Origin: SCTD01 sp963781675
GTDB taxonomy: Bacteria > Actinomycetota > Actinomycetes > Mycobacteriales > SCTD01
NCBI GenBank assembly: GCA_963781675.1
Contig: CAWAGF010000001.1
Span: 248,001-312,000 of the forward strand
Direction of reading: 5' to 3'
DNA length: 64,000 nucleotides
Below the pieces are notes generated by a model. The model did no database searches, was not told the origin of the DNA, and saw only the letters and a program-made list of their open reading frames with translations. The stretch's first letter is position 1; the number at the start of each line of letters is the position of its first letter. Below are positions 18,097 to 27,854 of the stretch, piece after piece. The translations under genes and the position numbers were made by a program.

Positions 18097-19567
18097 TCAT
18101 CGGCGCAGCAGCGCGCGCATGACGTCGCGGGCGATGGGCGCGGACACCGCACCGCCCGTGCCGGCCTTGCCCAGCGGCCCGCCGTCCTCGACGACGACCG
18201 CGATGGCGATCTTCGGGTCGTCGGCGGGGGCGAAGCCGATGAACCAGACGTCCGGTGCCGCGCCCTCGGCGCCCTGCGCCGTGCCGGTCTTGCCGGCCAC
18301 GGTGATCCCGTCGATCTGGGCGGCCTTGCCGCTGCCGCCGGTGACGACGAGCTGCATCATCCGGTTCAGCTCGTCGGCGACGTCGCCGTCCACCGCGCGC
18401 CGGAGCACCTCGGGACCGGGCTGGTCGAGCACCGAGAAGTCCGGCGACTGCACCTCGCGCACGAGGCGCGGCTTCATGACCTCGCCGCCGTTGGCGATGC
18501 CCGCGGCGACCATGGCCATCTGCAGCGGGGTGGCGCGGACCTCGTACTGCCCGATGGCGGAGAACGCGAGGTTCGGCGGCGACACGTCGTCGTCGGGGAA
18601 GCGGCTGGTCGCGACCCGCGTGGGCACCCGCAGGCCGCCCTCGTCGAAGCCGAACGCCTCTGCCTGCTCGCGCAGGTCCTTCGCGCCGAGCGAGAGCCCG
18701 AGCGAGCCGAAGGCGGTGTTGCAGGAGATGCGCAGCGCGTCCGCGAGCGTGGAGGTCTCGCCGCTGCAGGCGCTGTCGCCGAAGTTCGACAGCGTGCGGT
18801 CGGTCTGCGGCAGGTCGAGCTGGCGCGGCGAGGGGATCTGCGTCTCCGGCGTGATGCCGCCCTTGGCCAGCGCCGCCGCCGCGGTGATGACCTTGAACGT
18901 CGAGCCGGGCGGGTAGGTCTGGCTGATCGCGCGGTTGAGCAGCGGGTCGTCGTCGGCGTCGTTGAGCTGCGCGTAGTACTCGCGGATCTCGGCCGGCTCG
19001 AACGAGCTGCAGCCTGGCCGGGTCGTACGACGGCCGGCTGACCATCGCGAGGACCGCGCCGGTCTTCGGGTCGAGCGCGACGACGGCGCCCCGCTTGCCC
19101 TCGAGCCCGCGGTAGGCGGCCTGCTGCGCCTGGGGGTCGATCGTGAGGACGATCGTGCCGCCCTTGGGCGCGTTGCCGGTGACGTAGTCCGACAGCCGCC
19201 GCACGAACAGCCGGTCGTCCTCGCCGGACAGCACCCGGTCCTCGGCGCGCTCGACGCCGCTGCGCCCGTAGACGAGGGAGTAGTAGCCGGTGACGTGCGC
19301 GTACGCCGGGCCGCCCGGGTACTGCCGCAGCCAGGTGAGGGGTCCGTCGGTGCGGGTCGACTCCGCGATCGCCTCGCGGCGGCCGGCCTCGGCCAGCACC
19401 GCGATGGCGCCGCGCTCGCGCTCGTAGGTGCGCAGCAGGACCCGGCTGTTGCGCGGGTCGTCGCGGTAGTCGTCGGCCTTGACGACCTGCACCCAGTTGA
19501 CGTTGGCGAGCAGCAGGCCGAACAGCACGAGGCAGGCGAGCGCGACGCGGCGCAGGGGGCGGTTCAC
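18097..19567 (-). CDS. pbpA: Penicillin-binding protein A, transpeptidase (frameshifted)
   Basis: About 490 residues; the GTG overlaps the rodA stop. An N-terminal anchor (VALACLVLFGLLLANVNWVQ) precedes the PBP dimerisation region and transpeptidase domain. Active-site motifs are intact: the nucleophile in PPGSTFKVI, SCN, and KTGTAQG. One extra base near 19006-19012, between SYDPARLQ and SFEPAEIREYYAQL, splits the gene; both sides align to a normal PbpA. PbpA cross-links peptidoglycan with RodA and is regulated by PknB in mycobacteria. The disruption of such a gene is most likely a sequence error. Confidence 0.93.
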
Positions 19568-20994
19568 GCGGACGCTCCCGGGCGCCGGACGACCTGGGTC
19601 TCGGCGGACTCGAGCGCCTGCCGTGCGAGCTCGGGCGTCACGGGCGCGGGAGCGGGCCGGCGGGCCGCGTCGCTGACGCGGAGCAGCACGGCGACGAGCG
19701 CCCAGTTCGCGACGATGCTGGAGCCGCCGTAGGACAGCCACGGCAGCGTCACGCCGGTCAGCGGGATGAGGCCGGTGACGCCGCCCACGATGACGAACAC
19801 CTGCAGCGCCAGGGAGAACGACAGCCCGGTGGCGAGCAGCTTGCCGAACGAGTCGCGGCAGGACAGCGCCGCGCGCAGGCCGCGCTGCACGACGAGCCCG
19901 AACAGCAGCAGCACCGCCATGACGCCGACCAGGCCGAGCTCCTCGCCGATCGCCGCCATGATGAAGTCGGTGCTCGCGAAGGGCACCGTGCCCGGACGTC
20001 CCTCACCCAGACCGGTGCCGGTCAGCCCGCCGGTGCCGAAGCCGAACAGGGACTGCACCAGCTGGAAGCCCGCCTGGTCCGGGTCCGCGAACGGGTCGAG
20101 CCAGGTGTCGACGCGGCGCTGCACGTGCGCGAACAGCTGGTAGGCGACCAGCGCCCCGCCGACGAACAGGCCGAGGCCGATGAGCAGCCAGCTGGTGCGC
20201 TCGGTGGCGACGTAGAGCATCACCACGAACAGCGCGAAGAACAGCAGGGAGCTGCCGAGGTCCTTGCCGCGGATCAGCACCGCGAGGCTCGCGCCCCAGG
20301 CGATGAGCACCGGCCCGAGGTCGCGCGCGCGGGGCAGGTCGAGCCCCAGGACGCGCCGGCTCGCCAGCGACAGCACGTCCCGCTTGGCCACGAGGTAGCC
20401 GGCGAAGAACAGGATGAGCAGCAGCTTGGCCAGCTCGCTGGGCTGCAGCGTGAAGGGCCCGACCCGGATCCACAGCCGCGCGCCGTTGATGGTCCGCCCG
20501 AGCACCGGCAGCGCCGGCAGGAGGAGCAGCACCAGGCCGGCGGCCGCCGCCGTGTAGGTGTAGCGCTGCAGGCGGGTGTGGTCGCGCACGACGACGAGCA
20601 CCGCGACGAACGCCGCCACGCCCACCGCCGTCCAGATCAGCTGCCGCGGCGCCTCGCCGCCGGGGATCTCGCGCCCGCGCTGCACGGCCGTCTCGACGGC
20701 GGCGAAGTCGAGCCGCCGGATCATCACCAGGCCGAGCCCGTTGAGCAGCGCGACGCACGGCAGGATCAGCGGGTCGGCGTGCGGGGCCAGCCGCCGCACG
20801 GCCAGGTGCGCGACGAGGAACAGCGCGCCGAGCCCGAGCCCGTAGCCGAGCGTCCCGCTCGGGATCCGGTCCTCCACCGCGATGCCGACAGCGGCGTAGG
20901 CGAGCACCGCGATGAGCACCGCGAACGTCGTGAGCACCAGCTCCGCCCCGCGCCGGGGCGGGGCGTACGACGGGGTGACGGTCGGCGCGCTCAC
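19564..20994 (-). CDS. rodA: SEDS-family peptidoglycan glycosyltransferase RodA/FtsW
   Basis: 476 residues; the GTG overlaps the pstP stop. It has about ten to twelve membrane helices. Family motifs include NGARLWIRVGPFTLQPSELAKLLLI, DLGSSLLFF, the catalytic-Asp region, FIMAAIGEELGLVG and the C-terminal LPWLSYGGSS. SEDS enzymes polymerise lipid II into glycan strands, working with a class B PBP; here pbpA follows directly. Position and order match Rv0017c. Confidence 0.96.
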   Translation of the reverse strand: MSAPTVTPSYAPPRRGAELVLTTFAVLIAVLAYAAVGIAVEDRIPSGTLGYGLGLGALFLVAHLAVRRLAPHADPLILPCVALLNGLGLVMIRRLDFAAVETAVQRGREIPGGEAPRQLIWTAVGVAAFVAVLVVVRDHTRLQRYTYTAAAAGLVLLLLPALPVLGRTINGARLWIRVGPFTLQPSELAKLLLILFFAGYLVAKRDVLSLASRRVLGLDLPRARDLGPVLIAWGASLAVLIRGKDLGSSLLFFALFVVMLYVATERTSWLLIGLGLFVGGALVAYQLFAHVQRRVDTWLDPFADPDQAGFQLVQSLFGFGTGGLTGTGLGEGRPGTVPFASTDFIMAAIGEELGLVGVMAVLLLFGLVVQRGLRAALSCRDSFGKLLATGLSFSLALQVFVIVGGVTGLIPLTGVTLPWLSYGGSSIVANWALVAVLLRVSDAARRPAPAPVTPELARQALESAETQVVRRPGASA

Positions 20995-22344
20995 GCGGGG
21001 CAGCCGGTGTCGACGGGGGCGGCGCCGGTGGGACTGGGCACCGCGCTCGGGACCGCGGAGGGCAGCGCGGCCGCGGACCCGGCCGGCGTCGGCACCGCCG
21101 AGACCGCCGGCGTCGGGACCGCGGACGGCAGGGGGGTGCACTCGGGGAACTGCTCCTCGAGCCGCGCCACGATCTGCTCGGCCGCGGCGCGGTCCTCGGC
21201 GACGATGCCCTGCTCCACGCGGTTCGCGGCGATCGGGTCGAGCCGCTCGGTGGCCAGCGCGGTGCGCTGCTCGAGGGTGGAGAAGGCGACCGGGCCGACC
21301 GCGCCGTCGACGCCCCGGAAGATCGCGACCTGCTCGCCGTCGACGCCGACGTAGTACTGCGAGCGGACGTACGCCCAGCCCGCCCCCGCGGCGACGGCGA
21401 GCACGCCGAGCACGAGCAGCGCGACGACGGCGGTACGGCGTCCGCCCCGGCCCGGGGCCGGCGCCGCCTGCGGCGCGGCCGTCGTGCGCGGCGACGGGTG
21501 CGACGTCGCGCCCCTCGGCCGTGCGCGCGCGGGCGGCAGCGGTGTCGGCGATGCCCTCGGGCGGCGGCTGCGGCGACTCCGCGGCGGCGCCCGCGACGAC
21601 GGGCGCGCTGCTGCGCAGGCCCTTGCCCTCGACGACGTCCGCCACGATCACGGTGACGTTGTCGGGGCCGCCGCCGCGCAGCGCGAGCTGCACCAGCCGG
21701 TCGCACGCCTCCTGCGGGTCGGCGAGGCCGAGCGCCTCCTGCAGCGTCTCGAGCCGGCCGACCGGGCCGGTCAGGCCGTCGGTGCACAGCAGGTAGCGGT
21801 CGCCGGGCCGCACCTCGCGCACGGACAGGTCGGGCTCGATGCCCTCCGGCCGTCGAGGGCGCGGGTGATGAGCGAGCGCTGCGGGTGGGTGCTCGCCTCC
21901 TCCTCGCTGATGCGCCCCTCGTCGACCAGCGTCTGCACCAGCGTGTGGTCGTGCGTGATCTGCGTCAGGACGCCGTCGCGCAGGAGGTACGCCCGGCAGT
22001 CGCCGATGTGCAGCATCCCGAGCCGGGTGCCGGCGAACAGGAACGCCGTGAGCGTCGTGCCCATCCCGTCCAGGCCCGGGTCGCCGGAGACCATGTCGCG
22101 CAGGTGGTCGTTCGCCGAGACGGCGCTGCCGCGCAGGACGTCGAGCAGGTCACTGCCGGGCGCGTCCTCGTCCAGGTGCGCGATCGCCGCGATGGCCACT
22201 GCGCGAGGCGACCTCGCCCGCGGCGTGGCCTCCCATGCCGTCGGCCACGGCCAGGATCCGCGGCCCGGCGTAGACGGAGTCCTCGTTGCCGTCGCGCAGC
22301 AGGCCGGTGTGCGAGCGGGCGGCGAAGCGCAGCGCGAGCGTCAC
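20991..22344 (-). CDS. pstP: PP2C-family protein phosphatase PstP (three frame changes)
   Basis: GTG start giving TLALRFAARSHTGLLRDGNEDS. The PP2C motifs are VADGMGGHAAGE, GMGTTLTAFLF, IGDCRAYLLRDG and GGGPDNVTVIVADV, which hold the metal-binding Asp residues. After a Pro-rich linker a membrane helix (LLVLGVLAVAAGAGWAY) leads to an outer domain with an Ala/Pro/Ser-rich end. Frames change near 22200, 21850 and between about 21440 and 21490; each piece continues the same protein. PstP removes phosphates from PknA/PknB and their targets. Three independent disruptions in one essential-type gene point to poor local sequence quality. Confidence 0.92.
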
Positions 22345-22357
22345 GCGCGGTCCCCAG

Positions 22358-22851
22358 TCATGTGCGCAGCTCGAGCACGGTCTTGCCGATCCGGATCTGC
22401 TGGCCCACGGGGACCGGCGTCGGACGCACGACCTTCGCGCTGCCGAGGTAGGTGCCGTTGGTCGACCCGAGGTCCTCGACCATCCAGGTGCCGTCGCCGG
22501 GGACCAGCCGCGCGTGGCGGCTGCTCGCGTAGTCGTCGGTCAGCACCAGCGTGGAGTCGTCGGCCCGGCCCAGCGTCACCGGGTCGTCGCCGAGGCGCAG
22601 GGTCGTGCCGGCCAGCGCGCCCTCGGTGACGACGAGCCGCCGGGCCGCGCTGCGGCTGCGGCGACCGCCGGACGGCGCGGGGGCGGCGGGCACGCGCGGG
22701 GCGCGGCGACAGCCGGGGCGGCGGCCGGCGCGCGCACGACCTTGCTGCCGGACAGGTCGTTGCGGACGATGCGGAACGCGACGACGACGAAGACCCAGAG
22801 CAGGGCCAGCAGGCCGTACTTCACGGCCGCCACGACGAGGGCGCTGCCCAT
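22358..22851 (-). CDS. fhaB: FHA-domain membrane protein FhaB/FipA (frameshifted)
   Basis: About 164 residues. The ATG shares a base with the fhaA stop (TGATG). An N-terminal helix (VKYGLLALLWVFVVVAFRIV) is followed by a linker and an FHA domain: VTLGRADDSTLVLTDDYASSRHARL, then EDLGSTNGTYLGSAKV. The Arg and Ser of the phosphothreonine pocket are present. A one-base frame change near 22690-22705 separates helix from FHA. FhaB binds kinase-phosphorylated partners, including FtsZ-FtsQ complexes in mycobacteria. Confidence 0.92.
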
Positions 22852-23555
22852 CAGGCCTCCTGCTTGAAGACGATCGGCGTGGCGCCGACGTCGATGCGGT
22901 CGCCGTCGGACAGGACCGCGGAGGTGACCGGCCGGCCGTTGAGCAGCGTCCCGTTGGTGCTGCGCATGTCGGCCAGGCGCACGCCGCTGTCCTCGAGCCG
23001 CAGCTCGAGGTGGGCGCGGCTGACGCCGGTGTCGTGCAGCCGGACGTCGGCGTCGGCGCCGCGGCCGATGACCGTCACCGGCTTGGTGAGCAGGACGGTG
23101 CGCTCGGGGGTGCCGCTGCCGGCCGGGAGCACCAGCCGGGGGCGGCCGATGCCGGTGGTGGCGTGCTCGCGGGCGGCGGGTGCGTCCGGCGTCACCGCGC
23201 TGCGCACCCGGAAGACACCGGTGTCCAGCCCGTCGGCCTGCTCGAAGGAGACCCGCACCTTGCCGACGAAGGACCAGCCCTGCTCCTCGGCGTGCTCGCG
23301 CACCATGCTCGCGAGCTCGGCGCGCAGCGGCTCGTCGTACTCCGCCATCCGGGCGTGGTCGCTCTCGCCGAGCTCGACGACGTAGGCGTTCGGCACGAGC
23401 ACGCGCCCGGCACCGACGATGGCCTTCTTGTCGGCGGCCTCGCGCTGGAGCGCGGCGGCCACCTCGACCGGCTGGACGACGCCGCCGAAGACACGGGCGA
23501 AGGCACCCTCGACGAGGCCTTCGAGCCGACGCTCGAAGCGCTGCAGCACTCCCAC
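22851..23555 (-). CDS. fhaA: FhaA: DUF3662 plus FHA domain
   Basis: 234 residues from GTG after AAGGGGA; first gene of the fhaA-to-pknB operon. The N-terminal DUF3662 domain (GVLQRFERRLEGLVEGAFARVFGG, about 1-120) is joined to a C-terminal FHA domain (VIGRGADADVRLHDTGVSRAHLEL, MRSTNGTLLNG). The long disordered linker of the mycobacterial protein is nearly absent, so it is about half the length. FhaA binds phosphorylated MviN and PknB-family partners to regulate peptidoglycan precursor flipping. Confidence 0.94.
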   Translation of the reverse strand: MGVLQRFERRLEGLVEGAFARVFGGVVQPVEVAAALQREAADKKAIVGAGRVLVPNAYVVELGESDHARMAEYDEPLRAELASMVREHAEEQGWSFVGKVRVSFEQADGLDTGVFRVRSAVTPDAPAAREHATTGIGRPRLVLPAGSGTPERTVLLTKPVTVIGRGADADVRLHDTGVSRAHLELRLEDSGVRLADMRSTNGTLLNGRPVTSAVLSDGDRIDVGATPIVFKQEA

Positions 23556-23582
23556 GCCGGGTCCCCTTCCCTCTCGGCGGAG

Positions 23583-23610
23583 ATCGTATCCGCGCTGGTC
23601 GCGGGCTCAG
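23583..23610 (-). promoter_or_regulatory. Candidate promoter of the fhaA-pknB operon
   Basis: On the minus strand, CTGAGC and TACGAT are separated by 16 bases, with the fhaA GTG about 28 bases beyond the -10. It is the only good hexamer pair in the short gap to the tRNA gene. Confidence 0.4.
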
Positions 23611-23650
23611 GGAGGCCCCTGACCCGGGTGCTAGCCTGCTGACCGCACTC

Positions 23651-23736
23651 GCGCGAGTGGCGGAATGGCAGACGCGCACGGTTCAGGTCCGTGTGTCCGA
23701 AAGGACGTGGGGGTTCAACTCCCCCCTCGCGCACCA
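23651..23736 (+). tRNA. tRNA-Leu(CAG)
   Basis: 86 bases including an encoded CCA. The acceptor stem GCGCGAG pairs with CTCGCGC, the anticodon stem CACGG/CCGTG encloses TTCAGGT with anticodon CAG at 23684-23686, a long variable arm follows (class II), and the T arm GGGGG-TTCAACT-CCCCC is perfect. The same tRNA lies beyond fhaA in M. tuberculosis. Confidence 0.97.
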
Positions 23737-23750
23737 GCACGAGCACGTCC

Positions 23751-23776
23751 GGCCCGGCACCCGGTGGTGCCGGGCC
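23751..23776. terminator. Bidirectional hairpin between tRNA-Leu and the mannosyltransferase gene
   Basis: An 11-bp perfect stem (GGCCCGGCACC / GGTGCCGGGCC) with a CGGT loop lies between two convergent transcription units: 15 bases after the tRNA and just before the stop of the minus-strand gene. Confidence 0.65.
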
Positions 23777-23785
23777 TCCTGCTGC

Positions 23786-24967
23786 TCAGACCAGCGTGCC
23801 GAGGAAGAACAGCTGCGCCATGACGTACGCCAGCGGTACGGCGAGCACCAGCAGGGCGGTCGTCGCGTCGCGCGGCAGGTGGCGGAGCAGCACGACGCCC
23901 GGCACGAGCAGCGCCTCGCTCCGGTAGAGGCTGACCCCGCTGCCCACGACCAGCGGCATGAGCCATGCGCCGAGCAGCAGCAGGGCGACGGGGACGTCCT
24001 CGACGGCGCCCGGGCGGCGGGCCAGCAGCGCGCGGGCCAGCCCGCCGAGGCAGAGCAGCACCAGGACCAGCACGAGCAGCGTCTGCCACCTCGTCGCCGT
24101 CTCGGCCGTGAAGCCGGGTCCGCCCCAGAGCGGACGCACGGTGTCGCGCACGGTCTCCCACGGCGGGTTCACGCCGTGGCCGTACTTCTCCTGCACCATC
24201 AGGTAGGCGTCGGCGTGGCCGGTGGCCACCCGCAGGCGCAGCGCGACGGCGAGTCCGCCGGCCCCGGCCAGCGCGCCGACGACAAGGCCCGCGCGCACGC
24301 GCTGCCACCGACCGCCCCGGGCCAGGACGGCGGCGCCGAGCAGCCCGGTCACCGGCAGCACCGCGGCCACCGGGTAGGTGGCGACGGCCACGGCGCCGGC
24401 CAGCCCGGCCAGCACCCAGCGCCGCCGGCGCAGCAGGTCCAGGTGCACCAGGACGGCCAGCACGAGCAGGCTGAGGGGGAAGCCGGCGTGCTGGTAGACG
24501 GCGCCGGGGAAGACGGCCGCCAGGCCGAGCAGCAGCAGGTTGCGCGCTGACGCCTCGGCGCCGAGGAAGCGCACCCACAGCACCACCAGCAGCGCGAGCG
24601 CGCAGGTGGCGGAGACGGCCGCGGCCGCGACGGCGGGGGTGACGCCGAGACCGGTCAGCGCCTGCACGACCGCGGGGTAGCCGGGGAACCAGCCGGCGTT
24701 GCCGCACCAGCTGCCCGGGGGGTACTCCGCGCCGCAGGGCATCAGGACGTAACCCCGGTCGGCGATGTCGAGGTACAGCAGAGCGTCCCAGTGGATCCAC
24801 GAGTCGGCGGTGGGACCGATGCCCACGCGGTCGCGCGCCAGCGCCAGCAGCAGCCGGGCGAGCACGAACACGAGGGCGGGCGCCGCCGCCCAGCGCAGCA
24901 GGAGGCGGACGCGCGAAGGCCCCGCCGGGCGCTCGAGCGCGGGGTCGGAGGTCGGCGCCGGGTGCAC
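23786..24967 (-). CDS. PIG-V-like multi-pass membrane mannosyltransferase
   Basis: 393 residues from GTG with a CAGGCT hexamer six bases upstream. About nine hydrophobic helices are visible. The loop after the first helix, SWIHWDALLYLDIADRGY, matches the WD...Y..IA..GY signature of bacterial PIG-V/GT-C enzymes, with the conserved acidic residue expected at the catalytic site. WFPGYPAVVQALTG in the next loop is also typical. Such proteins move mannose from polyprenyl-phosphate-mannose to an extracytoplasmic acceptor. The acceptor cannot be told from sequence. Confidence 0.75.
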   Translation of the reverse strand: MHPAPTSDPALERPAGPSRVRLLLRWAAAPALVFVLARLLLALARDRVGIGPTADSWIHWDALLYLDIADRGYVLMPCGAEYPPGSWCGNAGWFPGYPAVVQALTGLGVTPAVAAAAVSATCALALLVVLWVRFLGAEASARNLLLLGLAAVFPGAVYQHAGFPLSLLVLAVLVHLDLLRRRRWVLAGLAGAVAVATYPVAAVLPVTGLLGAAVLARGGRWQRVRAGLVVGALAGAGGLAVALRLRVATGHADAYLMVQEKYGHGVNPPWETVRDTVRPLWGGPGFTAETATRWQTLLVLVLVLLCLGGLARALLARRPGAVEDVPVALLLLGAWLMPLVVGSGVSLYRSEALLVPGVVLLRHLPRDATTALLVLAVPLAYVMAQLFFLGTLV

Positions 24968-25016
24968 GCCGACAGCCTGCCCTGCCTTCCCGCGGACTCG
25001 GCGAGCGCGGGCCGCC

Positions 25017-25022
25017 TAGCCT
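25017..25022 (+). promoter_or_regulatory. Leaderless -10 element of ilvA
   Basis: TAGCCT ends seven bases before the ATG at 25030, so transcription should begin at or beside the start codon. No ribosome site is present. Confidence 0.5.
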
Positions 25023-25029
25023 TGCCGGG

Positions 25030-26276
25030 ATGACCGTGACCGCCGCCGACGTCGAGGCCGCCGCGCAGCGCCTCGCCGGCGTGGTCGCCCCGACTCCCGT
25101 CGAGCGCAGTCCGCGCCTGTCCGAGCGGGTCGGCCGGTGACGTCTTCCTCAAGCGCGAGGACCTGCAGGTCGTGCGCTCCTACAAGGTGCGCGGCGCCTA
25201 CAACCTGATCAGCCAGCTGGACGAGGCGACGCGGTCGGCCGGCGTGGTCTGCGCGAGCGCCGGCAACCACGCGCAGGGCCTCGCCTTCGCCTGCCGGGCG
25301 CTCGGCGTGCCCGGGCAAGGTCTTCCTGCCTCGTACGACCCCGCGGCAGAAGCGGGACCGCATCGCGGTGCTCGGCGGCGACGTGGTCGAGGTGCTGCTG
25401 GTCGGCGACACCTACGACGACGCCGCGGCCGCGGCGCTCGAGGACGCGGCGGCCACCGGCGCCACCCTCGTCCCGGCGTTCGACGACCCGCGCACCATCG
25501 CGGGGCAGGGCACGGTGGTGGCCGAGGCGTTCGCGCAGCTCGACCGGGTGCCGGACGTCGTGGTGCTGCCGGTCGGCGGCGGGGGCCTGCTCGCCGGGGC
25601 GCTGGCCTGGCTCGGCGAGCGGCACCCGGACGTCCGCGTCGTGGGCGTGGAGCCGGCGGGCGCGGCCTGCATGGCGGCCGCGCTGCAGGCGGGAGAGCCG
25701 GTGCGGCTGGCCGACATCGACGGCTTCGTCGACGGTGCGGCGGTGCGCCGGGCCGGCGACGTGACGTTCCCGCTCGTGCGGGAGAGCAAGGCGGAGGTCG
25801 TCGCCGTCGCCGAGGGCCGCGTCTGCACCGAGATGCTCGCGCTCTACCAGTCCGACGGGATCATCGCCGAGCCCGCGGGGGCGCTGGCCGCGGCGGCGCT
25901 CGGCGAGGTGGCCGCCGTCGACGCGGGCGCGTCCGTGCTCGTCGTGCTGTCCGGCGGCAACAACGACGTGAGCCGCTACGGCGAGGTCGTCGAGCGGGCG
26001 CTGGTCCACGAGGGGCGCAAGCACTACTTCCTCGTCGACTTCCCGCAGGAGCCGGGCGCGCTGCGCCGCTTCCTCGACGAGGTGCTCGGGCCGGACGACG
26101 ACATCACGCTGTTCGAGTACGTCAAGCGCAACAACCGCGAGACCGGCCCGGCGCTGGTCGGCATCGAGCTGAGCCGCCCGGAGGACCTCGAGGCGCTGCT
26201 CGCGCGGATGGCGGCCGCCCCGCCCGAGATCAGCCCCGTACCGCCCGACAGCCCGCTGTTCCGCTTCCTCCTCTGA
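25030..26276 (+). CDS. ilvA: Threonine ammonia-lyase, biosynthetic type (two frameshifts)
   Basis: About 415 residues when rejoined. It deaminates threonine to 2-oxobutanoate, the first step to isoleucine, using PLP bound to the Lys in RSYKVRGAYN. Other signatures are SAGNHAQG, the glycine-rich phosphate loop PVGGGGLLAG and SGGNND. A C-terminal ACT-like regulatory region (HYFLVDFPQEPGALRRFLDEVLG) is present. Frames change near 25132-25140 (SERVG to GDVFLKRED) and near 25315 (GVPG to KVFLPRTTPRQKRDR). Each change is one base and the flanks are well conserved, so sequence errors are likelier than a pseudogene. Confidence 0.92.
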
Positions 26277-26287
26277 AGGGGTCCCCC

Positions 26288-27067
26288 ATGAGCACGGTCA
26301 CCGTCGAGAGGGACGGCCACGTCCTGCTGATCGGCGTGGACCGCGCCGCCAAGCGCAACGCCTGGAACCTCGCCGTCATCGAGGAGGTCGCCGCGGCGTA
26401 CGAGCGGCTCGCGACCGACGACGACGTGCGGGTGGGCGTGGTCTTCGGCCACGGCGACCACTTCTCCGCGGGGCTGGACCTCGCGGAGGTGCTGCCCGCG
26501 GTGCAGGAGCACGGCCCGTCGGTGCTGTCCGGCAAGAGCCTGCACGACCCGTTCGGCCTGTGGGGCCCGCCGGTCCCGAAGCCGGTGGTCATGGCCGTGC
26601 AGGGCATCGCCTTCACGCTGTCGATCGAGCTGGCGCTGGCGAGCGACGTCGTGGTGGCGGCCGACGACGTGCGGTTCCGCCAGCTCGAGGTCGGCCGCGG
26701 GATCCTGCCCTTCGGCGGCGCGACGCTGCGGGCGCCCGCGCAGCTCGGCTGGGGCAACGCGATGCGCTGGCTCCTCACCGGCGAGGAGCTGGGGGCGGCC
26801 GAGGCGCACCGGATCGGCCTGGTGCAGGAGGTCGTACCGGCCGGGCAGCAGCTCGCCCGCGCCACCGAGATCGCCCAGCTCATCGCCAGGCAGGCGCCGC
26901 TCGGCGTCTACGGGACGCTGGCCAACGCGCGCGTGGCCTGTCGCCACGAGGACGCCGCCCGCGAGCACCTGGCCGGCCTGCTCCCGCCGCTGCTCGGCTC
27001 CGAGGACGCCGCCGAGGGCGTGCTGTCCTTCGTCGAGCGGCGCGAGGCGCGCTTCACCGGGCGCTAG
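26288..27067 (+). CDS. Crotonase / enoyl-CoA hydratase family protein
   Basis: 259 residues from ATG after GAAGGGG, eleven bases downstream of ilvA. It has the crotonase fold: HGDHFSAGLDLAEV with the oxyanion-hole Ala-Gly, and GIAFTLSIELALASDVVVAADD. The usual catalytic Glu pair is not clear (PFGGATLRAPAQLGWG in that region), so hydratase activity is not certain. Co-transcription with ilvA is possible. The end overlaps the convergent rhodanese gene by four bases. Confidence 0.85.
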   Translation: MSTVTVERDGHVLLIGVDRAAKRNAWNLAVIEEVAAAYERLATDDDVRVGVVFGHGDHFSAGLDLAEVLPAVQEHGPSVLSGKSLHDPFGLWGPPVPKPVVMAVQGIAFTLSIELALASDVVVAADDVRFRQLEVGRGILPFGGATLRAPAQLGWGNAMRWLLTGEELGAAEAHRIGLVQEVVPAGQQLARATEIAQLIARQAPLGVYGTLANARVACRHEDAAREHLAGLLPPLLGSEDAAEGVLSFVERREARFTGR

Positions 27068-27399
27068 AAGACCTCACCCGGGCCGGCGTCGCTGATCACC
27101 GGCAGGCCCTGCGCCTGCCAGGCCAGCATGCCGCCGGTCATGTTCGCGGCGTCCAGGCCGCGAGCGGCCAGCGCCGCGGCCGCCACGTGCGACCGGCTGC
27201 CGACCCGGCAGACCGCGACGACCGGCAGCTCGCCCGGCACCGTCGACGGGTCGAGCCGGCTCAGCGCGACGTGCACCGCCTCCGCAGCGCGGCCGGCCGC
27301 CCACTCGTCGTCCTCGCGGACGTCGAGCAGCAGCACCTCCCCGGCCAGCGCGCGGCGGTGCGCCTCGGCGGGCGTGATCTCGGGGACGGCGGGGTGCAT
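27064..27399 (-). CDS. Single-domain rhodanese-like sulfurtransferase
   Basis: 111 residues, one rhodanese domain: LLLDVREDDEWAAG, then the active-site loop CRVGSRS with the catalytic Cys, and MTGGMLAWQAQGLP at the end. Cytoplasmic. It carries sulfane sulfur or handles thiosulfate or sulfide. The start ATG has CACGCT seven bases upstream, so the mRNA may be leaderless and transcribed divergently from the next gene. Confidence 0.88.
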   Translation of the reverse strand: MHPAVPEITPAEAHRRALAGEVLLLDVREDDEWAAGRAAEAVHVALSRLDPSTVPGELPVVAVCRVGSRSHVAAAALAARGLDAANMTGGMLAWQAQGLPVISDAGPGEVF

Positions 27400-27427
27400 G
27401 CCGGCCAGCGTGCCCCAGGATGACGGG

Positions 27428-27817
27428 GTGCTGGTCGTCCGGGTCGTCGCCGCGGCGGCGCTGGCCGTGTCCGGCGGGGTGCACCTGGACCTGGCCGGCA
27501 GCTACGACGGCCTCGGCGAGCAGGTCAGCCTCGGTGCGCTGTTCCGCGTGCAGGGCGTGGTCGCGCTGCTGGTCGCCGGCTGGCTGCTCGTGCACCGCAC
27601 CCGCCCGCCGGCGCTGGCGGCGGTGCTCGTCGGCGCCGCGTCGCTGCTCGCCGTGGTGCTCTCGGTCTACGTCCGGGTGCCGGCGCTCGGTCCGCTCCCG
27701 GAGCTGTACGAGCCGGTCTGGTACGCCGAGAAGGCGGTGGCCGCGGTCGCGGCGGGCGTCGCAGCGGCGGCGGCCGCGCTGCTGCTCGGCAGGAGGAGCG
27801 CGGACCCGGTCCCGTAG
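27428..27817 (+). CDS. Small four-helix membrane protein
   Basis: 129 residues from GTG; CAGGAT lies six bases upstream. Four hydrophobic helices are spread along the length: VVRVVAAAALAVSGG, VQGVVALLVAGWLLV, ALAAVLVGAASLLAVVLSVYV and AVAAVAAGVAAAAAALLLG. The first helix ends in a GVHLDL segment also seen in DoxX-like proteins. I do not recognise a specific family. It lies just before the lipoprotein operon. Confidence 0.7.
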   Translation: MLVVRVVAAAALAVSGGVHLDLAGSYDGLGEQVSLGALFRVQGVVALLVAGWLLVHRTRPPALAAVLVGAASLLAVVLSVYVRVPALGPLPELYEPVWYAEKAVAAVAAGVAAAAAALLLGRRSADPVP

Positions 27818-27854
27818 CCTCGGCCGTGCTGCCCGCCCGTCCTGAGGAGCTGCT

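Noticed and set aside
23786..24967. Mobile element beside tRNA-Leu
   Set aside because: tRNA genes are common integration sites, but no integrase, direct repeat of the tRNA 3' end or composition shift is present.
22358..26276. Pseudogenisation of pstP, fhaB and ilvA
   Set aside because: Breaks are single bases with intact motifs on both sides and neighbouring essential genes show the same pattern, which fits sequence error better.
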